DNA of 38,528 nt from Gammaproteobacteria bacterium (GTDB taxonomy: Bacteria > Pseudomonadota > Gammaproteobacteria > UBA9214): assembly GCA_022340485.1 (NCBI GenBank), contig JAJDNX010000071.1, positions 1 to 38,528 of the forward strand, written 5' to 3'. The notes beneath the pieces were generated by a model that did not search any database, was not told the origin of the DNA, and saw only the letters and a list, made by a program, of their open reading frames with translations. Shown here piece by piece: positions 10,656 to 20,637 of this stretch. Each line of letters starts with the position of its first letter. Positions within the stretch are counted from its first letter, which is position 1. A program made the translations under genes and the position numbers.

Positions 10656-11837
10656 ATGAAAAACCTTGCCTCACAATTGCAGGAGCGCAGGCAACAGCAG
10701 CTGTACCGAGAACGGCTGGTCGTTGACGGTCCGCAGGGCGTTGTTGTCCGGATTGACGGCAGGGACTACCTGTCATTCTGCAGTAATGACTACCTCGGAC
10801 TTGCCAATCACCCCGAGGTGGTGGCGGCCTTTCACCACGGGCTGGATGAATTCGGCAGTGGCAGTGGTGCCGCACACCTGATCACGGGGCACAGCCGTGC
10901 GCATCATGTACTGGAAGAGGAACTCGCCAGTTTTGTGCAACGGCCGCGGGCCCTGCTGTTTTCAACCGGTTACAGTGCCAACCTCGGTATTATTTCGTCG
11001 CTGCTTGGACGCAGTGACCGCGTTTTTGAGGACCGCCTCAATCATGCCTCGTTGCTGGATGCCGCCCGGCTCAGTAATGCCCGATTGCTCCGTTATCCAC
11101 ATGTGGATACGGAGGTACTGGCCTCGCAGCTGGCTGCTGCGCCAGCGTCTGAGTACCTGGTGGCAACCGATGCGGTCTTCAGCATGGACGGAGACAGTGC
11201 GCCGCTGGCACGGTTGTCCGCGGTTGCCGCTCAGCACGATGCCTGGTTGCTGGTAGATGATGCCCATGGGCTGGGCGTGCTCGGTCCGCATGGACGTGGC
11301 AGTGTCGCAGGGGCCGGTCTGGGGGTAAGCGAGGTGCCGATTCTCATGGGTACGCTGGGCAAGGCGTTCGGTACCTTTGGTGCCTTTGTTGCCGGCAGCG
11401 ATGATCTGGTGGAAACCCTGATACAGCAGGCACGAACCTATATCTATACCACGGCACCGCCACCGGCAGTGGCCTGCGCAACCCGCGCAGCACTGCAACG
11501 GGTCAGGGAGGATGACTGGCGGCGCGAGCACCTGCAGGCGTTGATCAAGCGGTTCCGAACCGGGGCCATGCAACTGGGGCTGGCATTGTGTGATTCGCAG
11601 ACCCCGATACAACCGTTGCTCGTGGGTACAGCCGGGCAGGCGCTGAAGTTTAGCCTGGCCCTGCGGGAGCAGGGGATATTGATCACTGCAATTCGTCCGC
11701 CGACTGTTGCCGAGGGTTCCTCACGCCTGCGTATCACCTTCTCGGCGATGCACAGTGAGGTGCAGGTGGACCGGTTGCTGGCAGCACTGGAGCGTGCGGG
11801 GATGGCGGCCAGGGATGCCGCAGGTGCTGCCCGATGA
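10656..11837 (+). CDS. bioF: 8-amino-7-oxononanoate synthase
   Basis: FCSNDYLGLANHPEV, HLITGHSRAHHVLEEELA, VDDAHGLGVLG, GTLGKAFGTFGAFVAGS. Confidence 0.96.
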   Translation: MKNLASQLQERRQQQLYRERLVVDGPQGVVVRIDGRDYLSFCSNDYLGLANHPEVVAAFHHGLDEFGSGSGAAHLITGHSRAHHVLEEELASFVQRPRALLFSTGYSANLGIISSLLGRSDRVFEDRLNHASLLDAARLSNARLLRYPHVDTEVLASQLAAAPASEYLVATDAVFSMDGDSAPLARLSAVAAQHDAWLLVDDAHGLGVLGPHGRGSVAGAGLGVSEVPILMGTLGKAFGTFGAFVAGSDDLVETLIQQARTYIYTTAPPPAVACATRAALQRVREDDWRREHLQALIKRFRTGAMQLGLALCDSQTPIQPLLVGTAGQALKFSLALREQGILITAIRPPTVAEGSSRLRITFSAMHSEVQVDRLLAALERAGMAARDAAGAAR

Positions 11838-12595
11838 GTCTTTATATAGAGACGGACGGCAATGGTCCCGACCTGGTCATGATTCACGGCTGGGGTTTGC
11901 ACAGTGGCATCTGGGATGCATTTGTGCCACTGCTGCAATCAGCTTTCCGGGTTACACGCGTTGATTTGCCAGGCCATGGCCGCAGTGACTGGCAAGGAGC
12001 GTCGTTGCTGGACGAGTGGGTCGACGCGGTACTGGCCGTTGTGCCACAGTCTGCTGTGTGGCTGGGTTGGTCGCTGGGTGGACTGGTTGCGATGCGTGCT
12101 GCCTTGCGGGCACCGCATAGGGTTACGTCCCTGATCACAATTGCCAGCACCCCCTGTTTCGTACGCAAGCCGGGTTGGCAGAGTGCGATGCTGCCGTCAT
12201 TGCTGGAGACGTTTTCTGTCGAACTGGAGCAAGACTATGCACGCACCCTGAACCGGTTTCTGTCCTTGCAGGTGCGCGGCAGCGAGCAGGCAAGCGCCGT
12301 GTTGAAATCACTGCGTGCCTCACTGCTTGCCCATGGCGAACCGGATGCTGCCGCACTGGCGGCCGGTCTTGCAATTCTGCGTGCGACTGATCTACGCGAT
12401 GCGATGGGGGCAATGGCTTGTCCCTTCCTTATGATAATGGGGGAGCGGGATATGCTGGTGCCGGTGAGCGTTGGCAAGGAGGTATCGAGACTGGCGGAGG
12501 ATGTGCGGCTCGAGGTGATCGAGGGTGCCGGGCATGCGCCATTCCTGGCGGCAGCGGACACGGTGGCGCGTCGAATCCAAGGATTTGTATGCTAG
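11834..12595 (+). CDS. bioH: pimeloyl-ACP methyl ester carboxylesterase
   Basis: alpha/beta hydrolase: MIHGWGLHSGIWD, nucleophile GWSLGG, GAGHAPFLA; located in the bio operon. Confidence 0.93.
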   Translation: MSLYIETDGNGPDLVMIHGWGLHSGIWDAFVPLLQSAFRVTRVDLPGHGRSDWQGASLLDEWVDAVLAVVPQSAVWLGWSLGGLVAMRAALRAPHRVTSLITIASTPCFVRKPGWQSAMLPSLLETFSVELEQDYARTLNRFLSLQVRGSEQASAVLKSLRASLLAHGEPDAAALAAGLAILRATDLRDAMGAMACPFLMIMGERDMLVPVSVGKEVSRLAEDVRLEVIEGAGHAPFLAAADTVARRIQGFVC

Positions 12596-12661
12596 GGGCA
12601 GGGCGTTTATCTCCCGCGATTCACCGGGGCATGTGCGAGGGGTGGTTACAGAAGAGGACCC

Positions 12662-13528
12662 ATGGCTGAAATAAGTACCATTGACAAGCAGCAGGCACGC
12701 CGTGCGTTCAACAGGGCGGCGGCAACCTATGATGCCGTGGCCGAGCTGCAGAATGAGATCGGCGCTCGCCTTATCGAGCGGCTCGACTACATCCGTCTGC
12801 AACCTGCACGGATCCTTGACCTCGGCGCCGGCACCGGTGCCTTTTCCAATGCCTTGTTAAAGCGCTATCGCAAGGCGGATGTGATTGCACTGGATATCGC
12901 CGAGAACATGCTACAGCGTGTGCCGTCGCGTGCTGGCTGGTTCCGCAGGCCACGCTGCGTGTGTGCCGATGGCGAATTGTTGCCGTTTGCGGACAACAGT
13001 TTTGATTTGATTTTTTCTAACCTGATGTTGCAGTGGTGCGTCGACCTTGAGTCGACGTTGAGCGAGTTGCGGCGGGTGCTGGCACCGGGCGGTTTGTTGA
13101 TGTTTACCACCCTGGGCCCGGATACCCTGATGGAGTTGCGTGCCAGCTGGGAGGCAGTTGATGGCTATACCCATGTCAATGCATTTATTGATATGCACGA
13201 TGTCGGTGATTGCCTGGTCAAAACCCGCTGGGCGGAGCCGGTGATGGATTCCGAGCGTATCACGGTGACCTACAGGAAATTGCGTACCCTGATGGACGAT
13301 CTGAAACAGATCGGTGCGCATAATGTCACGCTCGGTCGCCCAGGTGGATTGACCGGCCGGCGGCGTATGCAGCAGCTGGCGGAGGCCTATGAAGGTTACC
13401 GCGTGGATGGTGTTTTACCGGCCAGCTACGAGGTGGTCTACGGCCATGCCTGGTCGCCATTGAATAAACAGTCAAGCGGTCCAGGCAATGCAGTGCCACT
13501 CGCCAGTCTGCAACCTCCCGGTGAGTAA
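12662..13528 (+). CDS. bioC: malonyl-ACP O-methyltransferase
   Basis: SAM-MTase: KQQARRAFNRAAATYDAVAELQNEIGARL, ILDLGAGTGAFS, FDLIFSNLMLQWC. Confidence 0.95.
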   Translation: MAEISTIDKQQARRAFNRAAATYDAVAELQNEIGARLIERLDYIRLQPARILDLGAGTGAFSNALLKRYRKADVIALDIAENMLQRVPSRAGWFRRPRCVCADGELLPFADNSFDLIFSNLMLQWCVDLESTLSELRRVLAPGGLLMFTTLGPDTLMELRASWEAVDGYTHVNAFIDMHDVGDCLVKTRWAEPVMDSERITVTYRKLRTLMDDLKQIGAHNVTLGRPGGLTGRRRMQQLAEAYEGYRVDGVLPASYEVVYGHAWSPLNKQSSGPGNAVPLASLQPPGE

Positions 13529-14210
13529 GCGTTGCGGCTACTTCATCACTGCGACCGACACCGGTGTTGGCAAGACGGTGGTGACGCTGGGGCTGATGCG
13601 GCTGCTGCAGGCACAGGGCAAATCGGTGGCCGCCATGAAACCGGTGGCTTCCGGGTGTGAGCGTCATGCCGCCGGGCTCCACAATGCAGATGCACTGCTG
13701 CTGCAGCAGCAGGCCTCAGTGGCTTTGGACTATGAGCTGGTCAATCCCTATGCCTTCGAACCTGCGATTGCGCCGCACATCGCTGCAGAACAGCTGGGTG
13801 TCACCATCGACATTGAAAAAATAACTAACAATTACAATAGGCTGTGTAAAAGTGCCGACTGTGTGCTGGTGGAAGGAGTGGGTGGCTGGCTCGTGCCGCT
13901 GAATGAGGAGGAGACCCTGGCTGATCTGGCGCGGCGGCTGGGACTGGAGATCATTATGGTCGTGGCGATCCGTCTGGGTTGCCTGAATCATGCCCTGTTG
14001 ACGGCGGCCGCCATCCGGGCGGCGGGTTGTACGTTGGTCGGCTGGGTGGCGAATCGGTTGCCGCCGCTGGGGGACTCTGCGCAGGAGAATATTACTGCAT
14101 TAGAATCAAGAATTTCTGCACCTCTGCTGGGCGTGTTGCCGGATTTTCAGGGGGTAAGCGCCAGTAAAGTGGCGGATCATCTGGTGCTGCCATCCCGGAG
14201 TCCTAGTTGA
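13521..14210 (+). CDS. bioD: dethiobiotin synthase
   Basis: YFITATDTGVGKTVVTLGLMRLL, MKPVASGC, LVEGVGGWLVPL; proposed GTG start at 13521 (VSKRCGYFITATDTGVGKT) with 8-nt overlap with bioC, in frame with ORF-track start 13488. Confidence 0.94.
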   Translation: MSKRCGYFITATDTGVGKTVVTLGLMRLLQAQGKSVAAMKPVASGCERHAAGLHNADALLLQQQASVALDYELVNPYAFEPAIAPHIAAEQLGVTIDIEKITNNYNRLCKSADCVLVEGVGGWLVPLNEEETLADLARRLGLEIIMVVAIRLGCLNHALLTAAAIRAAGCTLVGWVANRLPPLGDSAQENITALESRISAPLLGVLPDFQGVSASKVADHLVLPSRSPS

Positions 14211-14345
14211 AGTAAGGGTGCCATTGCTTGGTGTTCTCAATTGAAACTTGGGGAACCGCGCTATACAATGCGCGGCACTTTGTCGCACTGGAAACTTGAT
14301 TTGCGGTAAATGGATCAGGTTGCGGGAGCAGTTTGTGCGTCCTGA

Positions 14346-14885
14346 TTGCAGTCTGACCACGAACACAGGCTCTACAAACGAGAAGTGCTAGAACGGGTAT
14401 GTGATCCATCGGGACTTGACTGTCACTGGGTGATTCGACCAAACCAGTCATTGTCATGGCGCGGTGCTGTAAGGATTTACACGGCCATTGCCACGTGTTG
14501 TCTGGGCATAGGCGTCCTGTTCGCATTCTATGGCTACTGGCCAGTGTTGCCATTTGCCGGCCTGGAAGTGTTGTTACTGGGGATTGCCTTTTACCGTTGT
14601 CTACTGCGCAGCCAGCTGCGCGAGGTGATTACTGTCAGTGCTGAGGTCGTCAGCGTGGAGAAGGGACGCCATCAGCCACAGGAACACTGGGAATGCCCGC
14701 GTGTATGGGCGCGGGTAGCGCTGCAACAGGCGCCGATAGCCTGGTACCCGAGGCGCCTGACGGTGGCCTTTCAGGGACGGCAGGTCGAGATCGGGCAGTT
14801 CCTGAATGAGGAAGAACGGGGTGTGCTGGCAGAGGAACTGCAGCAGATGATTCGCACTACGCCATGGCACAAGCACGCCGGCTAG
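14346..14885 (+). CDS. DUF2244 domain-containing membrane protein
   Basis: Two TM segments, RPNQSLSWRG, C-terminal WYPRRLTVAFQGRQVEIGQFLNEEER; position directly upstream of coxB; start (TTG) uncertain. Confidence 0.75.
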   Translation: MQSDHEHRLYKREVLERVCDPSGLDCHWVIRPNQSLSWRGAVRIYTAIATCCLGIGVLFAFYGYWPVLPFAGLEVLLLGIAFYRCLLRSQLREVITVSAEVVSVEKGRHQPQEHWECPRVWARVALQQAPIAWYPRRLTVAFQGRQVEIGQFLNEEERGVLAEELQQMIRTTPWHKHAG

Positions 14886-14950
14886 GCCGTCAGCACACAG
14901 ACAACAAGTTGCAAGATTAATCATAAACTTTGTGTTAGGGAGATTGATGC

Positions 14951-16084
14951 ATGTTTGCTAAAACGCTAAGACGCACCCTGGGAGTCTTTTTGGGTGCGCT
15001 GATCCTGCTGGGCGCAGGCAACAGCTTTGCAGGTTTTTCCGATACCCTGAATCTCAGGGAAGGCGTTACTGCTATCAGTAACAAGGTCCATGACCTGCAC
15101 ATGCTGATCTTCTGGATCTGCGTCATCGCCTGTTTGCTGGTCTTTGCCGTTCTGATCTACTCCATCTTTACGCATCGCAAGTCCAAGGGGGCCGTGCCCG
15201 CCGATTTTCACGAAAGCACCACGGTGGAAATTATCTGGACAACCATCCCGTTCCTGGTACTGGTGGCCATGGCCGTGCCGGCAACCACCACCCTGCTGGC
15301 GATCGAGGATACACGTGACTCGGACATGTCCATCCAGATCACCGGTTACCAGTGGAAGTGGAAATACGATTATCTCGATGAAGACATCAGTTTCTTCAGT
15401 ACGCTGGCCACCCCGCGTGAACAGATCGAGGGGACTGCGGAGAAGGGTGAACACTACCTGCTCGAAGTCGACAACCCGATTGTGGTGCCGATCAACAAGA
15501 AAATCCGTTTCCTGATCACTTCCAATGACGTTATCCACTCCTGGTGGGTGCCGGATCTGGGCTGGAAACAGGATGCCGTTCCCGGATTCATCAATGACGC
15601 CTGGACCGAGCTCAGTGAACCCGGACTGTACCGTGGTAAATGTGCCGAGCTCTGCGGCAAGGATCACGGTTTCATGCCCATTGTGCTGGTCGCCAAGACA
15701 GAAGAAGATTACGCTGCCTGGGTTGCCGAGCAGAAGGGTGCCGCTGCGGCGGCTGCCGATGCCGCTACCCAGACACTGGCCATGGACGAGCTGATGTCCA
15801 AGGGTGAGGCTGCCTACAACACCAACTGTGCCGCTTGCCACCAGGCCAACGGTGCCGGTATTCCGGGTGTGTTCCCGGCGCTGGCCGGCAGTGCGATTGC
15901 CACCGGTGAGGTTGGTGCCCACATCGACATCGTGGTGCACGGCAAGGCAGGAACCGCCATGCAGGCTTTTGGGGAGCAACTGGGGGCCGTTGATCTTGCT
16001 GCCATCATTACCTACGAGCGTAATGCCTTCGGCAACAATACGGGTGACATGGTGCAGCCTGCAGATGTAGTCGCTGCGAAATAG
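14951..16084 (+). CDS. coxB: cytochrome c oxidase subunit II with fused C-terminal cytochrome c domain
   Basis: CuA motif CAELCGKDHGFM and heme c motif CAACH in the C-terminal domain. Confidence 0.96.
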   Translation: MFAKTLRRTLGVFLGALILLGAGNSFAGFSDTLNLREGVTAISNKVHDLHMLIFWICVIACLLVFAVLIYSIFTHRKSKGAVPADFHESTTVEIIWTTIPFLVLVAMAVPATTTLLAIEDTRDSDMSIQITGYQWKWKYDYLDEDISFFSTLATPREQIEGTAEKGEHYLLEVDNPIVVPINKKIRFLITSNDVIHSWWVPDLGWKQDAVPGFINDAWTELSEPGLYRGKCAELCGKDHGFMPIVLVAKTEEDYAAWVAEQKGAAAAAADAATQTLAMDELMSKGEAAYNTNCAACHQANGAGIPGVFPALAGSAIATGEVGAHIDIVVHGKAGTAMQAFGEQLGAVDLAAIITYERNAFGNNTGDMVQPADVVAAK

Positions 16085-16117
16085 GAATTTTCAGGATACA
16101 AGTGGAGAGATAACGCT

Positions 16118-17698
16118 ATGAGTACAGCAACCACACACGACGAGCACCACGATCATGGCGCACCCAGCGGCCTGATGCGCTGGATTACAACCACCAACCA
16201 CAAGGACATTGGTACCCTGTACCTGTGGTTTGCCTTCATCATGCTGCTGATCGGCGGTGCCATGGCCATGGTGATCCGCGCCGAGTTGTTCCAGCCGGGG
16301 CTGCAGGTCGTTGATCCGCATTTCTTCAACACCATGACCACCATGCATGGTCTGATCATGGTGTTCGGCGCCATCATGCCGGGTATGGTAGGGCTGGCAA
16401 ACTGGCAGATTCCGCTGATGATCGGTGCGCCTGACATGGCGCTGCCGCGCATGAACAACTGGAGCTTCTGGATCCTGCCTTTCGCCGGGACCATGCTGCT
16501 CAGCACCCTGTTCATGGAAGGCGGCGGCCCGGCATTTGGCTGGACTTTTTATGCCCCGCTGTCCACGACCTTTGCCCCGGCGAGCACCGATTTCTTCATC
16601 TTCGCCGTCCACATGCTGGGTTTTTCATCCATCATGGGCTCCATCAATATCATTGCCACCGTACTGAACATGCGTGCTCCGGGCATGACCCTGATGAAGA
16701 TGCCGCTGTTCGTGTGGACCTGGTTTATTACCGCCTTCCTGCTGATTGCGGTGATGCCGGTACTGGCTGGTGCGGTGACCATGATGCTGACCGACCGCAA
16801 CTTCGGCACCAGTTTCTTCAGCGCTGCGGGTGGCGGTGACCCGGTGCTGTTCCAGCACGTGTTCTGGTTCTTCGGCCACCCCGAGGTGTACATCATGATA
16901 TTGCCGGCTTTCGGGGTGATTTCAGAGATCATTCCGACATTTGCACGCAAGAAACTGTTCGGCTACAGCTCCATGGTATACGCAACGGCCTCCATCGCGT
17001 TCTTGTCATTCATCGTCTATGCACACCACATGTTCACCACGGGTATGCCGGTGGCCGGTGAGTTGTACTTCATGTATGCCACCATCATGATCGCGGTACC
17101 CACTGCGGTGAAGGTCTTTAACTGGACTGCCACCATGTGGAAGGGCTCCATGACCTTCGAGACCCCGATGCTGTGGGCGATTGCCTTCGTCTTCCTGTTC
17201 ACCATCGGCGGCTTTACCGGCCTGATGATGGGTATAGCACCGGCCGACATGCAGTATCACGATACCTATTTCATTGTCGCGCATTTCCACTATGTGCTGG
17301 TAACCGGTGCGCTGTTCGCAATGATTGGCGCATTCTACTACTGGATGCCGAAGTGGAGTGGCCACATGGTGAGTGAGCGTCTCGGCAAGATTCACTTCTG
17401 GTGGTCGGTGATTTCCGTCAACGTGCTGTTCTTCCCGCAACACTTCATCGGCCTCGCCGGTATGCCGCGTCGTATCCCGGATTACTCGCTGCAGTTTGCG
17501 GACTGGAACATGGTCTCCAGCCTGGGCGGTTTTGCCTTCGGCCTGGCACAGGTATTCTTCCTGTTCATCATTATCAAGACCATCCGCGGCGGCAAGGCAG
17601 CTACGTCCCAGGTCTGGGAGGGTGCACATGGTCTGGAGTGGACAGTGCCCTCACCGGCACCCTACCACACCTTCGAGACCGCACCGGAAGTCAGGTAA
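16118..17698 (+). CDS. coxA: cytochrome c oxidase subunit I
   Basis: WFFGHPEVYIMILPAFGVISEIIPTF, YAHHMFTTG, HDTYFIVAHFHYVLV heme/CuB ligand motifs. Confidence 0.97.
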   Translation: MSTATTHDEHHDHGAPSGLMRWITTTNHKDIGTLYLWFAFIMLLIGGAMAMVIRAELFQPGLQVVDPHFFNTMTTMHGLIMVFGAIMPGMVGLANWQIPLMIGAPDMALPRMNNWSFWILPFAGTMLLSTLFMEGGGPAFGWTFYAPLSTTFAPASTDFFIFAVHMLGFSSIMGSINIIATVLNMRAPGMTLMKMPLFVWTWFITAFLLIAVMPVLAGAVTMMLTDRNFGTSFFSAAGGGDPVLFQHVFWFFGHPEVYIMILPAFGVISEIIPTFARKKLFGYSSMVYATASIAFLSFIVYAHHMFTTGMPVAGELYFMYATIMIAVPTAVKVFNWTATMWKGSMTFETPMLWAIAFVFLFTIGGFTGLMMGIAPADMQYHDTYFIVAHFHYVLVTGALFAMIGAFYYWMPKWSGHMVSERLGKIHFWWSVISVNVLFFPQHFIGLAGMPRRIPDYSLQFADWNMVSSLGGFAFGLAQVFFLFIIIKTIRGGKAATSQVWEGAHGLEWTVPSPAPYHTFETAPEVR

Positions 17699-17707
17699 AC
17701 AGGGTAT

Positions 17708-17729
17708 GCACGGGCCCTACGGCCCGTGC
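17708..17729 (+). repeat. perfect 9-bp inverted repeat (hairpin) downstream of coxA
   Basis: GCACGGGCC-CTAC-GGCCCGTGC; not followed by a T-tract. Confidence 0.8.
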
Positions 17730-17749
17730 GTTATTCAGGGTTCATAGAA

Positions 17750-17869
17750 ATGGCAAAGCAGAATCAGACAAGCGCTCAACGATCAAATCGCAAGGTGCTG
17801 ACGGTTGCCGTACTGGTGCTGGTGGCCTTGGGGTTTTATGTCGCCAGCTTTTTTGTGGTGAGGGGCTGA
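17750..17869 (+). CDS. 39-aa single-TM small protein, probable cytochrome oxidase assembly/accessory peptide
   Basis: ATG 17750: MAKQNQTSAQRSNRKVLTVAVLVLVALGFYVASFFVVRG, stop 17867-17869, 1 nt before ctaG; below the ORF-track length cutoff. Confidence 0.75.
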   Translation: MAKQNQTSAQRSNRKVLTVAVLVLVALGFYVASFFVVRG

Positions 17870-17870
17870 G

Positions 17871-18461
17871 ATGAGTGCTGCCGAGCAGGCTGCAGCCAAC
17901 CGCAAGGTCGTAAAACGGCTGACCATTGCTGCGGTTGCCATGTTTGGCTTTGGCTTTGCACTGGTGCCTCTGTATGACGTGTTCTGCGACATTACCGGGA
18001 TCAATGGCAAAACCGGGCGTATAGAGCTGGAAGCGGCGCTTGGTCAGACGGTAGATGAAGATCGTATGGTGACGGTGGAGTTTCTGGCAACCGTCAGCAG
18101 TGACCTGCCATGGGAATTCAAGCCTATGGTGAAAAAAGTCAAGGTCCACCCTGGCGAGGTTACCGAGGTTCATTACTACGCCATGAACAAGACAGGCAAC
18201 CAGATTGCCGGACAGGCGGTACCGAGTCTGGCGCCGGGCCTGGCGGCAAAGTATTTCAACAAGACAGAGTGTTTCTGTTTTACCCGCCAGTCACTGGGGC
18301 CGGGGGAAGGCAAGCAGATGCCATTGCGGTTTGTGGTCGATCCGGCTTTGCCTGATGAGGTGCATAGGGTGTCGCTGTCCTACACATTCTACCAGGCAGA
18401 GCCTGTTGCTGCAGGCAAGGAAGATAGCAGCGATTCGGCTCAGCTGGACTCAATTTTGTGA
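17871..18461 (+). CDS. ctaG: cytochrome c oxidase assembly protein CtaG/Cox11
   Basis: PLYDVFCDITGINGKTGR, KTECFCFTRQSLGPGEGKQMPLRFVVDP (CFCF copper motif). Confidence 0.96.
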   Translation: MSAAEQAAANRKVVKRLTIAAVAMFGFGFALVPLYDVFCDITGINGKTGRIELEAALGQTVDEDRMVTVEFLATVSSDLPWEFKPMVKKVKVHPGEVTEVHYYAMNKTGNQIAGQAVPSLAPGLAAKYFNKTECFCFTRQSLGPGEGKQMPLRFVVDPALPDEVHRVSLSYTFYQAEPVAAGKEDSSDSAQLDSIL

Positions 18462-18506
18462 TTTAAAACGTATAAACGTAATTTTGTATAGCTAAGGGAG
18501 TCATCA

Positions 18507-19370
18507 ATGTCATCATCAAACGGGGGTTACTACCTGCCAGCACCCAGCCACTGGCCGATTGTTGGTTCACTGGGTATGTTCCTGCTGCTGTTCGGTTTTG
18601 CCAGTTATCTTCATGGCAGCACCAGTCTCATCATGATCGCCGGTGCTGCGATCATCATTGTGATGCTGTTCGGCTGGTTCGGGACGGTTATCAACGAAAG
18701 CCTGGCAGGAAAATACAATAACCAGGTGGATGTGTCATTCCGCATGGGCATGGCCTGGTTCATCTTTTCCGAGGTCATGTTTTTCGCGGCCTTCTTCGGT
18801 GCCCTGTTTTACGCACGCATGTATTCCGTTCCGTGGCTTGGCGGGGCGTCCAACAATGTCATGACCAATGAGTTGCTGTGGCCTACATTTGAGGCCATAT
18901 GGCCGACCAATGGCCCGGCCGCTGTCGGTGGCGAGTACCATCCCATGGGTGCCTGGGGTATCCCGGCGATCAATACCCTGATTCTGCTGTCCAGCGGCGT
19001 GACCGTTACCTGGGCACACTGGGGGCTGAAGAAAGACGATCGTACCCAGCTGATCCTGGGTTTGATGGCCACCGTTGCCCTGGGCTTCCTGTTCCTCGGC
19101 TTGCAGGCCTATGAGTATCACCATGCCTATACCGAAATGAACCTGAAGCTGTCGACCGGTATGTACGGCACGACCTTTTTCATGCTCACCGGGTTCCACG
19201 GTCTGCACGTCACACTGGGTGCGACCATGCTCTTTGTCATCCTGATCCGCAGTATGAAAGGGCACTTCACGGAAGAGCATCACTTTGCCTTCGAGGCGGT
19301 GGCCTGGTACTGGCACTTTGTTGACGTGGTCTGGCTGGGTCTGTTCGTGTTTGTGTACTGGCTGGTATAG
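18507..19370 (+). CDS. coxC: cytochrome c oxidase subunit III
   Basis: FRMGMAWFIFSEVMFFAAFFGALFYAR, FFMLTGFHGLHVTLG, FEAVAWYWHFVDVVWLGLFVFVYW. Confidence 0.97.
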   Translation: MSSSNGGYYLPAPSHWPIVGSLGMFLLLFGFASYLHGSTSLIMIAGAAIIIVMLFGWFGTVINESLAGKYNNQVDVSFRMGMAWFIFSEVMFFAAFFGALFYARMYSVPWLGGASNNVMTNELLWPTFEAIWPTNGPAAVGGEYHPMGAWGIPAINTLILLSSGVTVTWAHWGLKKDDRTQLILGLMATVALGFLFLGLQAYEYHHAYTEMNLKLSTGMYGTTFFMLTGFHGLHVTLGATMLFVILIRSMKGHFTEEHHFAFEAVAWYWHFVDVVWLGLFVFVYWLV

Positions 19371-19394
19371 ACGGCAGCCTCTCATTGTAAAAAC

Positions 19395-19425
19395 GGGCGC
19401 TGCTCTGTGCGGCGCCCTTTTTTTT
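19395..19425 (+). terminator. Rho-independent terminator after coxC
   Basis: GGGCGC...GCGCCC stem followed by T8. Confidence 0.85.
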
Positions 19426-19620
19426 GCCTACAGGGACGTAGGTACTGCCGTTCTCGCACATCCCTGTGCTCCACGGCACCCGGACAATCTGTCCATGGTC
19501 GCCGAAAGACAGGAAAAGTCGAGACCGGAAACCGCCCGAGTGGCTGGCTTGGGCCAGGGATGTAAGTGATTGCCCCTTGATGGAGCGGAGTATCACCGTG
19601 TAGGGTGAAGACAATCGCAG

Positions 19621-19842
19621 CTAACCGGGGGTGATCCCGTGCGGTTGCAGCAGCCCGGTGGCGAAGGCGATCATCAACAGGATGAACAGCAGCACGGACA
19701 GGCTGACACGCAGGGTCAGGGCCCTCACGGTACGTTCCGACGCACCCTTGTCCTTTATCAGGTAAAACAGTCCGCTGAACAGGCTGCCAACGATGCCAAG
19801 CAGAAACAGTACAATAACAATTTTGGTGATCATGAAGGCCAA
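19621..19842 (-). CDS. twin-transmembrane protein, DUF2909 family
   Basis: MITKIVIVLFLLGIVGSLFSGLFYLIKDKGASERTVRALTLRVSLSVLLFILLMIAFATGLLQPHGI; located in the cox cluster as in many gammaproteobacteria. Confidence 0.85.
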   Translation of the reverse strand: MAFMITKIVIVLFLLGIVGSLFSGLFYLIKDKGASERTVRALTLRVSLSVLLFILLMIAFATGLLQPHGITPG

Positions 19843-19892
19843 CTGGAGTGATTGATAGAATGAAATGCGAGTATAGCAAATCAGGATGAAGC

Positions 19893-20627
19893 ATGAGACT
19901 CGGGGTATATGAATTTTCGCCGGCGCTGTGGCCGACGATCCTGACCCTGTTGCTGGTGCCGTTCCTCACCGGGCTCGGCATCTGGCAGCTGGAGCGGGCA
20001 TCCTGGAAACAGGGGCTGGTGGAGGCGCATGCAGAAAGGGGACGGTTGCCGCCGGTGTCACTGGATTCACTCGATGACATCAGGGAGGCTGAGCCGTATC
20101 GGAGAATCTTTGTACGTGGCCATTATGATATGGAGCATCAGCTGCTGCTGGATAACCGTACCTATGAAGGCTATGCCGGTTACCATGTGCTGACGCCGTT
20201 ACGGGTGGCCGACTCCGACAAGACGGTACTGGTCAACCGCGGTTGGGTCCCTGTCGGTAACAACCGGGCGGTATTGCCGGATATCCCGGGTAGCAGTGGC
20301 GAGCTGCTGGTGGACGCAACCATCCAGCTGCCACCAGAGAAAGTATTCAGGCTGGATGCCGTGGAGGAAGAAAACAGGGGGTGGCCCCAGGTCGTGCAGC
20401 AGATCGAGATGAAGGAGTTTGAACAGCGCCTCGGATATCCGTTGCAGCCACTGATACTGCTGCTGGACAAGGATGATGAGTTTGGTTTTATCCGCGACTG
20501 GAAGCCGGTGTACGGGGTCACGCCCGACAAGCATCGCGCCTATGCCGCGCAGTGGTTTACACTCGCAGTCGTGCTGCTGATGATTTATATCGGTGTGAAT
20601 ACCAAACGAATAGCTAGAGAGAAGTGA
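19893..20627 (+). CDS. surf1: SURF1 family cytochrome oxidase biogenesis protein
   Basis: WQLERASWKQGLVEA, YRRIFVRGHYDMEHQLLLDNRTYEGYAGYHVLTPL, VLVNRGWVPVG. Confidence 0.93.
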   Translation: MRLGVYEFSPALWPTILTLLLVPFLTGLGIWQLERASWKQGLVEAHAERGRLPPVSLDSLDDIREAEPYRRIFVRGHYDMEHQLLLDNRTYEGYAGYHVLTPLRVADSDKTVLVNRGWVPVGNNRAVLPDIPGSSGELLVDATIQLPPEKVFRLDAVEEENRGWPQVVQQIEMKEFEQRLGYPLQPLILLLDKDDEFGFIRDWKPVYGVTPDKHRAYAAQWFTLAVVLLMIYIGVNTKRIAREK

Positions 20628-20637
20628 CACTGACACC

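Noticed and set aside
14966-15979. 337-aa minus-strand ORF antisense to coxB
   Set aside because: Overlaps a clear coxB with CuA and heme motifs; its composition is what antisense reading of a GC-rich gene gives. Same reasoning for the large antisense ORFs at 2949-3680, 10962-11612, 17006-17629, 18735-19385 and 37235-37918.
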